From contig JBBPUQ010000009.1 in NCBI GenBank assembly GCA_038501195.1, positions 3,934,862-3,998,861 on the forward strand: a stretch of DNA of 64,000 nt, read 5' to 3'. The notes beneath the pieces are model-generated. The model was not told the DNA's origin and searched no databases. It worked only from the letters and a program-made list of their open reading frames with translations. The position numbers and the translations under genes are program-made. Below are positions 21,121 to 35,870 of the stretch, in pieces (within the stretch, counting starts at the first letter, position 1; each line of letters opens with the position of its first letter). The DNA is from Nemania diffusa. Its lineage: Eukaryota > Ascomycota > Sordariomycetes > Xylariales > Xylariaceae.

Positions 21121-24100
21121 AGTGAAACAAAAGGTTATTTAGTGTTGTAAAAAATTCTCAGCAGAATTTTATTGCTAAAATAAGTAATTTTTCTTTTTTA
21201 TTTAGAAATAATAAGTCACTTAATAGCTAAAAGATTTTCAAACTAATTTTTTAACTTAAATAAAAAATTCTTTTTGTTTATTTAAATATAGTTTATTTAA
21301 TTTAGCTTTAATTATATATATATAGTTATAATTAATTAAACTAGGTTTAATTAAATAAATAGCTAATTAATTTATTTATTTATTAAATAATTTGTTAATT
21401 TATTAAGTTATTTATTAGCTAGTTTATTAGCTAACTAAGTGATTTATTAACTAATTTATTATTTTATTAATTAGTTTATTAATTTAGCTATTTATTAAAT
21501 AATTTATTTATTTATTAGTTAATTACTAAGTAGTTTTATAAAGTTTAAAGATTTATTATATCGTTTTTTTTTATAACATTATATTATTAAATATATTTAA
21601 TTTAAATATATTATAAATTATTAATAAATATAAATATAATTTAAAGTATTATTATATTTTTTTTTATTTGTTATTTTAACAATAGTGTTATATAATAAAG
21701 TTAAATATATTTTAAAAGCAGTTTATATAAAGTTTATAATTTATTTATTTAAAACTTTTATTAAATTGTTAATTTAGTTTATTAAAAAAAATATAGTAAT
21801 AGTTTTTAATTTAATTTTATTTTAATTTAAAAACGAAGATGTTATAATTTTATTATTAAAAAAGTAATAATAAACTAATATAATTAATATTTTTAAAAAA
21901 AAAAAAACAAAATTATAGTTTATAAATTATATTTTTAATTATAACATTAAAAATATATAAAAAAAAAAAGAAATATTACTTTTAATTTAAACTATTTATA
22001 AATTAATTATTTAAACTTTAAATTTATTAATTTTTATAAATTATTTTTTATTATATAAATTATTATTAACTCGTTGTTTAATATTAATTAAAAATAAATT
22101 ATAATAAATTATAAAAACAATATTAAACCTAATTATATTTTATATATATTAATTATAATATAAATAAATTAAATAAATAATGTTATAATATAAATAATAA
22201 TAAAAGATTTAAAAATATATAAAATTAAAACTGTTATATAAATATATTAAGTTTTAATTTTTATTATAATTTATTTTTATTTATTTAAAATATAATTATA
22301 TATTTTATTTATAATAAATAATTTTTTTTATATTATATATTAACTTAATATAACTTATAAGTTTAAAACAATAATTATATTTATAGCTATTTAAATAAAG
22401 TATTAATTTATAACTTTTTATATAGATATATTATAATTAAAGCATAATTATAAATAAATGTATAACTATTTGTTTTTAAATATTTTACACTTTATATTTT
22501 AAAATAACTATAATAATAATTTATATAAAGTTTATTTTTAATAATTAAAAAAAATAATTTATAAAAACTTTTATAATTATTAAAATTTTTTTAAATATAA
22601 ACTAGTTAAATATATTTAAAAATATATATATTATTAATAAAACTTTTTATATATATATATATAAAAAAACTTAAAATAATTTATAAAGTTTAAAGTTTAT
22701 TTTTAAATTTTTAAGTTTTATATTAATTTATATATATTTTATAAAAAAAATATAATTAAAAAAGTTATATATAAATTATTTATATATATATATATATCAA
22801 ACTTATAAGTTTTATAAATTTTAATATATTTTTATATTTTTTATTTATTTAATTATTTAATAAAAGTTTAAGTTTAAATTTTAATTATATATATTTAATA
22901 TATATATATAAGTTTTATTAAATTATTAATTTAATATTAAACTTTTTTTTTTTTATATAGTAATTTTTATTTTAATATTAATTACTTTTTAGTTATTTTT
23001 TTTATTATTTGTTTAATTTATATATATTTTTATTTATATACATAGTTTATTTATATTAACTTGTTTTTTTAATGTTTAAATTAATATTTTAGTTATATAA
23101 ATATTTATATATAAATTTAAAATAAATATATATAAAAAGTAATATTATTAATAATTTTAATATATAAATAATTTGTTAAAAAGTTATATTAAATATAATT
23201 ATATTTAATTAAATTTTAATAAATAATATTAGTTTTAATTATAAAACTATTTTTTATATAGCTTTTATTAATAAATATAATTATAAATCTAATTTAAAAA
23301 CTTAAGTTTTTATAATTTATAAATATTATATTTATAAAAATAAAAAGTTTTATATAATTAAAATTTAAAAATATATAATATAAGTTTTATTATATATTAT
23401 TAATTTATTATTATATTTATATATTTAATATTTTAATATTATATTTTAATAACTTTTAAATTTATAAAATAATTAATAAATTATATATTATTTTTAATTA
23501 ATATATTAATATAATATATATATTTTAAATTTATTAAATATTATATTATTAAAATAATTTTTTATATAAAAGTTAATAAAATATAATTATTTAATTTGTT
23601 ATTATTAAATAAAAAAAAATATTTTTTATTTAAAATTTTATAATTGTAAATATAATAAGTTTTTTTTTAATATATAATAAATATAAATTATATATAAATA
23701 TTTTTATATTTAATTTTTAACAATAATATTTATAATAAATTTAATATTAATATAATTTTAATTTAATTAATTTATATAATAATTATATAATTATATATAT
23801 ATTTAAAAAATAGTTTATAATTTAATATATATATTATAAGTTTAAATTAATAATAGTTTTAAAGTTATAATAAATTATTAATTTATATATTAAATTATTA
23901 ATATTTATATAAAAATTTAAACTTTATAATTATTTTTATAATTTTATATAATTAATTTAAACTTTTTATATAGTTTAATTGTTTTATTTTTAACTTTTTA
24001 TATAAACATTATTTAAAAAAAGTTTATTTAATTATATTAATTTAAATTATATTATATAAATTAAAATTTATTTTAAATAATAAATATATTTATTTTAATT

Positions 24101-24838
24101 ATATTTAATTGTTTAAAAAATATATTAAATATAATAATTATATTATTTTGTTTTAATTATATAGTTAAAATATAATTATTAACTTTTTTTAATATAAAAT
24201 ATTAGTTATTAATTAATATAAATAATTTTTTTAATTTATTTTTATATTAAAGTTATATAAAAAGTTATTTTTTTATATAATAAATTAAATATAAAAATTT
24301 ATTAATAATATAATTTAATTTATATATAATAAATTTTAATTAGTTTATTTATTATATTAATTACAATATTATAACTTTTAATTATTAAAATTTTATATAG
24401 TTTTATTTAATTTTTTTATTTTTTTTATATTATAAGTTTATTTTAAAAATATAAAAGAAATATTTTATATAATAATATTAATTTATTTTTAATTTATATA
24501 ATTTAATTAATATTAACTTTTATATAAATATTTTAAAATATTTTTATAATTTTTTATATAATTTTTATTTTATAAATAATTTTTAATAAAAAAAATAACT
24601 TATTATTAATTTTAAAATAAATTTTAAAAATTAATAAAATAAATATAAAACTATTTAATTTAATTATATTATTTAAAACTTTTATTATTATTTATAATAT
24701 TATTTTTTTATTTATATAATAATTGATTTTTTTATATAAAATATTTAATATATAATAAAATAATATATATATTTATTTAACTTTTTTAATAAATATTTTT
24801 TTATATAAAGTTTTAATTAATTATATATTATTATAAAA
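21121..24838. repeat. AT-rich RIP-degraded block right of the island
   Basis: Balanced DNA ends near 21120. From about 21340 to 21540 the sequence is built from imperfect 4- and 12-base steps (ATTTATTAGCTA-type). Beyond that no gene, no clear element end and no RNA gene is visible. It probably consists of old transposon remains. Confidence 0.5.
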
Positions 24839-24938
24839 TTATAATAAGTTATAAATTAAAGTTAACTTTAAATATTTATTTAATTTAGTTAAAATTTTGT
24901 TTTATTTTTTTTATATTAATTATATATATTTAATTAAA

Positions 24939-25190
24939 ATATTAAATATTATATTATATTTTTTATGCTTTTTTATTTTTTTACTATATATTTAATAAAA
25001 ATATTAAATATTATATTATATTTTTTATATTTTTTTACTTTTTTATTATATATTTAATAAAAATATTAAATATTATATTATATTTTTTGCTTTTTTTTAT
25101 TTTTTAATTATATATTTAATAAAAATATTAAATATTATATTATATTTTTTGCTTTTTTTTATTTTTTTATTATTTATTTAATTAAATATT
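24939..25190. repeat. 62-bp minisatellite, 4 units (copy A)
   Basis: Units contain ATATATTTAATAAAAATATT, then AAATATTATATTATATTTTT and a T-rich end, recurring about every 61-62 bases (anchors near 24939, 24990, 25050, 25111, 25178). Confidence 0.75.
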
Positions 25191-28100
25191 AAATAATATA
25201 TTTAATATATAAACTAATTATTATTTAATAATATAATTATATATTTATAATAATAAATTAATATATTATTAAATAATAAATAATTATAAATTTATTTATT
25301 TATATATATTAAATTTATTATATATATATAAATTTTTAGCTATAATAGTTTTTATATTTAATTAAATAAATTATTAAATTTTTTTAAAATATATTATAAA
25401 TTTATAATATTAATAATTAATATTTAATTAACTATTAATAACTATTATTTATTATTATTTTTTATTTTTTTATATTTAATTATATATATTAAAAATAAAA
25501 TATTTAATATATAATTATTTTATTATTTAAATAATTTATTAAAAAATAAAATATTTAATATATAATTATTTTAATATTTAAATATTTTTAGTTTTAATTA
25601 AAAAATTAAAAAATAAAATATTTTATATTTATTTATTTTTTTATTTTATTTTTTTTTATTTTTTTATTTTTTATAACTTTTTTTTTTAAAAGTATTTATT
25701 TTTTTTTTTTATATTTTTTTTTATTAAAAATATTTATTTGTTTTTTTAAATATTTTATTTTTTAAATTTTTTTTTATTATATATTTTATTTTTTGTTATA
25801 TATATATATTAATATATTTATAAAATAATTAAATTATTATTAATTTTTTATAAAAAAAAAAACTTTTTTTATAATAAAAATATATAAAAGTTTTTTGCTA
25901 TTTATTTAAATAATTTTTAATTAATTTAATATTTTTTATATAATAAAATTAAAGTTTTATTAATTAAAATATTATTAATTATAAAAATAATATAAATATA
26001 AATTATTTATAACTATAATAAAATAAAAAATATATAAATATATAATATTAAAATTTATAATATAATTTATTATAAATTATAAAATAAATTTTTTATTTAT
26101 TAATTTTATTTTATAAATATAAATATGTTTTATTTTTTTATTAATATATATAATATATAATTTTTTTTTATATATTTTATTTATATAAAATTAAAAAATA
26201 AAATATTTAGTTTTTTATATATTTTATTTTTTAATTATTACTATTTTTTATTTTTAACTTTTTTATAATATTAGCTATATTAAAACTATATTATAACTAT
26301 TATAATATTTATATAAATATAAAAATATTTAAAATTGTTATATTTTTAAACTTTATAAATAATAAACTATAGCTATTAATAAATACTAGCAAAATTTATA
26401 ATAAAATAGTTTAATAAATAATAAATAATATATTTAGTTTTTTTAATATAAATATTAAATTAATTAATAAAAATTATTTACTATTTATTATTAGCTATAT
26501 AATAATAATAGCAGCAAAAAATTTACTTTTTATATTTTTTGATTATTTTTATATTTGTAGTAATAATAGTTTTTTTATAATTTTTAGTTTTGTTATAAAA
26601 AATTAATATTAAATATTAACTGCAATAATTTATTATTAATTTTGCTAATATAAATTAAATAGTAATTTTTATTATAAATAATAATATATAAATAAAAACA
26701 TTATTATTTTTTTTATTATTATTAACAAAATTATATATATTATTTTTAAAATAAATATTAATAAATTTATTATTAATAATATAGTTAAAAATATATTAGC
26801 TAGTTTTAAATTTATAGCTAAAATAAATATAGCTATTAAATTATAATATATAAAATAAAAAAGTTATAAAAAATATTATATAATAAATTATTTAAAAAAA
26901 CTAATAAATAATATTTTTATTAATTTTTATAAGTTTTAAAGTTTTTAAAAAAAATAAAAAATCTTATTTTAGTTATTTATTATTTAAAAATAAATATTAT
27001 TATTATTTATAACAAAAAGTTTATAAAAATTATTATATTTAAATATTATAAACTATAAATATATTTATAATTAAATAAAAGTTTTAATTAATTAAAATAT
27101 TATTAATAAATTTAAATTATTAATATAAAACAAAAAAAATACTAAAATTAAAACAATTGTTTTTATTAACAATAAAAATAAATTAAAAAATTTAATTAAA
27201 TAAAATATAATTTAGTAAATTTTTAAAGTTGTAAAAAATAAACTTAAAAATAAAACTAATAATAATAATATTATTTTAGTTATAAAAACAGTTAAAAAAA
27301 TAAAAATTTAAAAATAAAAATATATTACTATTAATTAATTAATAACTAGTAGTTTTATAAAAAAGTTGCTTTTAATTTAAAATATTATTTGTTATTTTAA
27401 AATTAATTAAAAAAATATAAAAATAATTTCAAATAATAAAACTATTTATTAATTTTATTAATTTATTAATAAATATAGTTTTATTTTATTTAAAAAATAA
27501 AATATTTAACTATTTAAATATATTTTATTTTTTAATTTTGTAATTTATTATTAACTTTTTTTTTTTAATAAATATAATAAAACTTTTAAATAAAATATTA
27601 ATATTTTTATATTTTGCTTTTTTTATAAATAAATATAAAACTAACAAAACTATTATTTATAATAAAATAATAGCTTATTATATTTTAAAAATAAAAATTA
27701 AATAAATAAAAAGTTTATTAAAATATTATTTTTATTTAATTTTTATTATATTTTTTATAATAATTTAAACTTTTTAATATTTATAAAAGTTTTTTAAAAA
27801 TATATTTAAGATTTTTTTTATATATAAAAAAAACAAAACTAAATATAACTATATAAAAAAAAATCAAGTTTTAAATTAACAAAATTTAAAAAAAATAATA
27901 ATTATTATTAATAAAAAAAATTATAAAATAAACAATTTTTTTTAAAAATAAAATATTTTATTTATATTTATAAATATTTTATTTTTAATATTTTTATTAA
28001 ATTTATTTATATTAATTATTTTTAAATTAATTAAATAATTATTATAATATTTATATAAACTTTTTTTAATTATTATATTATAAAAATTTTATAACTTATT

Positions 28101-31100
28101 AAAAATTTTATTTAATTAAAACAAAAAAAATTTAATTTATTTAATAATAATAATTTTATTAAGTTTAAATTTAAAATAAGTTTAATAAAACAAATTTTAA
28201 CAAAAAAAAGTTTTAAAAAATAAATAAAATTAAAAAAAAAAAAAAAAATTAATATTATTTTTATTTTAAAATAATATTGTTTTAATTTATTAATTATTAA
28301 TAAAGTTTATATAGCTAAAAAGTTTTAAAATATTATATATTAAATAATTGCTTTTATTTAATATAATATTATTTTGTTTTATTTAATAATATTATTAATA
28401 AATTATTTTTATAATATATTAAAATATTTTTATTTAAAGTTTTTAAAATTATTAAAAAGTTTATATTTATTGTTTTATTATAATAAATTAAAACTATATA
28501 AAAATATATTAAACTTTTATAATTTATTTAATTATATTTTATATATTAATATAAATAATATTAAATATTTATTTATATAACTTTTTTATAAACTTTTTTT
28601 TAAAAAATTAAAAAACTTTAATATTTTATTATTTAAATTTAAATTTATTTTAATTTATTTTAAAAATAGCTATTACTAATAAATATTTTTGTTTATATTT
28701 TTTTAAATAATTATAAAATAATATAATTAAAGTTTTAATTTTTATTATATTATAATAAATATTATTTATTAATAAATTTTTTTATATTAAAATATAAATA
28801 TAAAAATTATAAACTTTAATAAAAACTAAATTTTTTTTAATAATAATATTTTTAATATAAAGTTTATTATAATATAAATTATTTTAAATATTACTAAATA
28901 AAATATATATAATTTTTAATTTAAATATTATTAAAAATATTTATATATAATATTTAAAAACTTTATAAATAAAAAATTTATAAAAAAAAAAAAAACAATT
29001 TTATATTTGAAATAAAAAAAATTTTATTATATTTAACTTTAAAGTTTAAAAAAAGCTTAATATTTTAGTTTTAAATTTAAATAATAAAAAAATATTACAT
29101 TTTAAAAATAATTAAACTTTATATTTAAAAAAAAAAAAAAACAAAAATATAAAGTTTTTTTATAAAATAGTAGTTATAACAAAAATAATAATAGCTAAAA
29201 CAACAAAAATAATAAAAATAATAAAAGCAATAAAAATAATAAAAATAGCAAAAATAATATATTTAATAAAAATAGTAATTTTAATAAAAAAAAACAATTA
29301 ATATTATTTTTTATTATAATAAATATTTAAAAAATTTATAACTTAATTATAAATATTAATAATAATAATATTAACTATATTTTTAAAAAAATAAAAACAA
29401 ATTATTATATTGTTTTTTTTATTAATTATATTAGTTAATTTTAATATATAATTAAATAAAATTTATTTATAACTTATTTTATTATTTAAATTTTTAACTA
29501 TATATATAAATTTAAAAATAAAAAAAGTTTATTATTTTAAATAATTATTATAATAAATTTGCTATAATTATAACAATAAATTATTTTTTATTATATTTTA
29601 TTTTGTTATAATATATTAAAAAAAAAATTAAAAATAAAATATTTAATATATTTAAATATTTTGTTTTTTAATTAAAAAAACAAATATATTATAATTATAT
29701 AACTAAAAAATAAAATATTTAATATATTTAAATATTTTATTTTTAAATTAAATAAACAAATATATTATAATTAAAAAACTAAAAAATAAAATATATTATT
29801 TAATTATATATTTTATTTTTTAATAAAAATTTTATTTAATTTTAATATTTATTATATAAGCTATTTTATTTATTTAATAATATTAACTATTTAATAATAA
29901 AAAATTATATATTTTATTTAATTTATTTAATTTAAATGTTTTTATAATTATATTTTATTATATAATTAAAAAATAAACTAATATTATATTTATATTTAAT
30001 AATTTTATATTAATTATAAATATTTTAATTTATAATATATATATTATAAAAATAAATATTAAATTATATTTTTATTATTATTATAGTTTTATTTTTTTAA
30101 TTTTATAAAATATAAATAATTTAAACTAAATTTTAAATAAATTTATTAAAATTAAATAAAAATATTTTATAAATTAAATAATTATTATTATATTTATAAT
30201 TATATTTAAACAATATAAAATAATTATATAATAAAAGTTTTTTTATTAATTTATTATAAAAAATAAAATTAATAAAAAAATTAATAAAAAAATAAACATT
30301 TTAATTATATATAAAATTATTTATTATTTTTATAATTAGTTTATTATTTATTATATTTTAAAAACTTTTATTTTTTTAGTTTTTATTAATAAAAAATATA
30401 TAGTTAAAATTATTAATATATTATTTTTTATAGTTTATTTTATATTTAATAATTTAATAAATTATTATTATTTATATAATTATAGTAAATTTAATTTTAT
30501 TATAAATATTATATAATTTATTATTAATTTTAACAATTTTAATTTTATATTATTTATTATAATTTTAAAACTAGTTTTTTTTAAAAATTGTTTTAAATAA
30601 AATTTAAATAATTATAAGTTTAAAAAAATATTAATAAAAATTTTTATTATTATTTAAAAAACAAAAACTAAATTTAAAAAAAATATAAATTTTAAAAAAA
30701 AAAAAATTAAAAAAATAAAACTAATATAAAAAAAAATAAATATTAAAATCGAAAAAATTAAAAGAAAAGTTAAAACAAAAGTAAAAAAAACTAAAAAAAA
30801 AGCAAAAATAAAAATAAAAAAAAAAGCTGTTAAAAAAACTAAAAAAAAAACTAAATAAATAGTTATAGCTAAAAAAAAAAAAAAAAAAAAACAAAAATTT
30901 AAATAATTTATTTTATTTATAAATAAAAGTTTAATAAAAATTAAACAAAAGATTATATTATTTTAATTAAAATAGTTTTTAGTTTTTAATAAAAAATAAA
31001 TTTAAATAATTATATAATATATTATTATATTTTTAATTTAATTAAACTTTAATTATATATATTAAAAAATATATAAATATATTTAAAATATATAATATAT

Positions 31101-31244
31101 TAATTATTAATAATATTTAAATAAAAAAAAATAATTTTATAAAATATATAATAATTTGTTTTTTTATAATAATTTTTATTTATTTAATAAAATATTTATA
31201 AATTTATAAAAACTTAATTAATATATAAAAGTTAAATTTTAATA

Positions 31245-32105
31245 TAAAAATTTATTTAAATTTAATTATATAATTATATTTTTTTAAAAAATAAAAAAAA
31301 AATAAGTTTTAATATATAATTAATTAAAATAGTTTAAAATATAACTTTTAAATATTTTATTATTATTATTTATTAAAAATTATATTTTTTTATTAAAAAT
31401 TTATTTTTTTTATTATAAAAATTTATTTAAATTTAATTATATAATTATATTTGTTTAAAAAATAAAAAAAAAAACAAGTTTTAATATATAATTAATTAAA
31501 ATAGTTTAAAATATAGTTTTTAAATATTTTATTATTATTATTTATTAAAAATTATATTTTTTTATTAAAAATTTATTTTTTTTATTATAAAAATTTATTT
31601 AAATTTAACTATATAATTATATTTATTTAAAAAATAAAAAAAAAGCAAGTTTTAATATATAGTTAATTAAAATAATTTAAAATATAACTTTTAAATATTT
31701 TATTATTACTATTTATTAAAAATTATATTTTTTTATTAAAAACTTATTTTTTTGTTATAAAAATTTATTTAAATTTAATTATATAATTATATTTATTTAA
31801 AAAATAAAAAAAAAGCAAGTTTTAATATATAATTAATTAAAATAATTAAAATATAATATTTAAATATTTTATTATTACTATTTGTTAAAAATTTATATTT
31901 TTTTATTAAAAATTTATTTTTTTTGTTATAAAAATTTATTTAAATTTAGCTATATAATTATATTTTTTTTAAAAATAAAAAAAAAGCAAGTTTTAATATA
32001 TAGTTAATTAAAATAATTTAAAATATAACTTTTAAATATTTTATTATTATTATTTATTAAAAATTTATATTTTTTTATTAAAAATTTATTTTTTTTATTA
32101 TAAAA
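31245..32105. repeat. 175-bp tandem array, 5 units (copy A)
   Basis: Each unit begins AAAATTTATTTAAATTTA and includes a purine-rich AAAAAATAAAAAAAA tract, CAAGTTTTAATATATA and ATTTTATTATTA. Anchors are near 31247, 31420, 31592, 31762 and 31932. Confidence 0.75.
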
Positions 32106-33929
32106 AAATATTTTAATAAATTATATTATATTTTTTAATATTAATAAAAAAAATTAAATTAATATATTAAATTTTTATTTAATTTTAATAACTTTTTTAA
32201 TTTTAAATGTTTTAATATATATTATATATTTATTAAAACTAAAAAATAATATAATATTAATAAATTGTTATATTTTATATAGTATATTTTTTAAAAATAA
32301 ACTTTTTATTATAATATTTTTTTTAAAACTTTTTTTAAATCAATTGTTTAAAATATTTCAAATATTTTAAATGTTATATATAATTATATTATAAAAAAAT
32401 ATATATTTATTAAATATTATAGTTTTTTTATTTAATAAATATTTATTTTATTAATTTTTTAAACTAATTATTTTAATATTTATTTTAATTTTTTTTTTAG
32501 TTTTTTTTTAAATTAATATATTTAAAATATTTTTTATTAAAAAAACAACTTTAATTTTATATTTAAATAAACATTTAATTTTAAATTTATATAAAATAAA
32601 ATTATTAAAATTAATATATAAATAAAATTTATATTTATTTTATTTTTTTTTTATTTTTTTTTTATTAATTTATTATTTATAATATTATATAATATTTTAT
32701 TATTAAAATTAAAATTTTAGATTTTATTTTATATTTATATTATTTATATTAATTTATATTTATTATTAGTTTTTTTTATATTAATATTTTTATATAATTT
32801 TAAAGCAGCAAATATTATTATTTAAAAGTTAATTTGTTTTTTTAATATATTTATTATTATAACAATTTAATATTTTAAATTATATAATATATTATAAATT
32901 AATTAAATTTAAAATAGATTTTTTTTTAAGTTATATTTTATATATAAATATTTAATTTAATTATAAATATTAATTTTTTAATTATATATTATATTTTAAT
33001 AAATAATAAATATAGCTTTTAAAAAACTATTAAATTTATTATTTAAAAATAAAACAACAAATTATAAAATAAATAATATTTAAAATTATTAAACTTTTAT
33101 AATTAATAATTATTTTTTAAATATAATTTTATTTATATTAATTTTTAATATAATATTTTTAATAAATATTAAAATAACTAAAATTAATAAAACTAACAAA
33201 ATAAAAAAAAAACAATTAAAAAAAAAAAAAAATAAAACTATTATTATATTTATATTTTTATTTAAAATATTAAATAAAAAAAATAAAAATAATAATAAAA
33301 TAATATTTAAAACAAATATATTTTTTATAAAGCTAAAAATTTTATTAAAATATTTTAATAAAAATATTTTAATTTTTAATTTAAATATTAATTTTATAAA
33401 TATTAATATTTTAATAAAATATTTTAATTTAATATTAAATTTAAAATTAACTATTAATTATTAAAATATAATTATTATAAATAATATATTAGTAGTTTTA
33501 TTTTTTTATAATTTTAGCTAATTTATTAATATATTTAAATTTAAAATTAAAATAATATAAAAAAAAAAAAATATATTTTTTATATAAAAAAATATTTTTA
33601 TAATAAACTTTATTATATTTTTTGCTAAAATATTTTATAAACATAAAAAAAACATTTTAAAAAAGCTTATAGTTAAAAAAACTAAAACAAAAAATATAAA
33701 TAAAATTATAATAAATTTATTAATAATAGTTAATAATATTAATATTTTAATAAATTATATTAAAATATAATATTTTAAAAATTATAACTAATTTTTAAAA
33801 TATTAAATTAATATAAATTATATTTTAAATATATTATAGTTTATATTTTTTTTATATATATAAATATACTTTTTATTATTTATTTAAAAAATAAAATATA
33901 TATATTATTTTTTTAGTTTTTTTTATAAC

Positions 33930-34110
33930 TTTTTTTTTTATTTTTTGTATTACTTTTTTATAACTATTTTTTTTATTTTTTTTATAATTTTTTTATAGCT
34001 GTTTTTTTTATTTTTTTTATAACTTTTATATAATTATTTTTTTTATTTTTTTTATAACTTTTATATAACTATTTTTTTTATTTTTTTTATAACTTTTTTT
34101 TAAAAGTTAT
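33930..34110. repeat. about 42-bp T-rich tandem array (copy A)
   Basis: Repeated TTTTTTTTATTTTTTTTATAACTTTTATATAACTA blocks; the counterpart in copy B is at about 46975-47150. Confidence 0.65.
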
Positions 34111-35870
34111 ACTTTTTACTATTTATTTTAGCTTTTTTGTTTTAATGTTTTTTTTTAAAATATTTTATTTTTAAGTTTTATTTTTTTATTTTAATTATAT
34201 AAATCTTTTATATATTTATTAATATATTGTTTATTATAAATAAAAAAATTTTAAAAAAAAAATATAACAAAAAATATTAAAATTTTATTATTTATAAAAT
34301 ATAATATTATTTAAATAAACAAAATAATTATAACAAATAAAACTTTTATAATATTATTAAAAAAAAAAGTTTTAATATTTTTAATTAGTTTTATAAACTT
34401 AAAAAAATAATTATTTATAAAATATTATTAAATTATATTAATAAAAATAATAATAATAAAGCAAGTTTTATAAAAAAAACTATTTATATTTTTAATATTT
34501 TTTACTTTTTAATTAATTAAAAAAATAATTTAAATATTAAAACAACATATATATATTTTATTATTATAAAACATTATAAATATTATTTTTATATAAATAA
34601 TAAATAATTTAAACTAAAAAATAAATATAATATTTTTAAAAAATAAAATATTTAAATTAATAAATATTTTATTTTTTAAAGCTTTATTTATAATTAAATA
34701 TTTTATTAATATATTAATAGCTATTGATTTTTTAAAATTAATATATAGATTTTTTTATAATAAAACTTTAATAAAATTTATTAAAGCTTAAAAATAATTT
34801 ATTTATATTTTTTAAATTAAAATAGTTTTTGTAACTATTATATTTTTTATAAATATTAAAAATAATATATTTGTTTAAAAATTAAAAATAAATACTGTTT
34901 TTATTAATATTAAAAATTTAATTTTTTAATATATAATAATATTAATTATAACATTTTATATATTTATAAAAATAAACTTTTAACTATTTAATAAAATAGT
35001 TTATAAAATATTACTTTATAAATCAATTTAAATTTTTAAATATTTAATAAAAAACTAAAACTAAATATTATATATTTATTTAATATTTATTTATTTTTAA
35101 GCTATTAATATAAAATATATTTTTTTTAAAATAAACTTTTTGGTTTAAAAAGCTATTAATATAAAACTAAAATATAAATTAACTTTATTAAATATAAAAA
35201 TATATTAAAAAATTTAAAATATATAAAATTTAATTTTATTATAAATATAAATAATTATAAATATATTTAAGTTTTTTAATATAATTATTAAAAACTATAA
35301 ATTAATATATAAAAAATATAAAAAAAACTTTAACTTTTATAAAAAATTTGCAAAAGCAATAAATTTTATATTATATATTTTAAACTTAATTATAACATTA
35401 TTACTAAACAATATTATTTAATAAATATTAGATTTAACAAATAAAAAAGTTGTTAGTTTTAAACTAATATTTATAAATTAAACTAATATTAATTTAAAAA
35501 AAAACTTTAAATTAAAAATAAATTATATTATTATAAATAAAACTTAAATATTAAATTTTGCAAATATAATATACTATTTTAAAAAAATATAAACTATATT
35601 TTTTGTTATATATTGTTTAAATTTTAAGCTTAATAAAACTAATTTATATAAATATTTATAATAATTAAATAATATTTTATAAAAATATTTTAATATAATA
35701 ACTAATATAAACAATAAAATATTATTTTTTTATAACTATATTATAATATAAATTATATTTGTTATAAATATAAATATTAAACTATTTAAACTATTAAAGC
35801 TATAAAAATTTAATAATAAAATTATTAAATTTAAAAGTTTATTTATTAAAGTTATAACAATTAAAAAACT

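Larger units (their letters stand above)
24839..35870. repeat. long dispersed repeat, copy A
   Basis: It starts TTATAATAAGTTATAAATTAA and is co-linear with copy B (38034-48882) over the whole 11 kb; for example the frame at 28374 reappears at 41756. Copy A continues past 35870 where B stops, so its right end is undefined. It contains a 62-bp minisatellite (24939-25190), many AAAATAAAATATTT palindromes, a roughly 175-bp tandem array (31245-32105) and a roughly 42-bp array (33930-34110). No protein-coding frame survives, so the element class is unknown. Differences from B are mostly C/T and G/A. Confidence 0.8.

Noticed and set aside
24939..25190. CRISPR-like array of regularly spaced repeats
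   Set aside because: The roughly 62-bp units are contiguous and homogeneous, without unique spacers, and sit inside a eukaryotic transposon. It is a minisatellite.
28374..28580. 68-codon frame repeated at 41756-41962
   Set aside because: Repeated only because the whole 11-kb element is repeated. Residues are those of AT-rich filler, and differences between the copies are not codon-biased.
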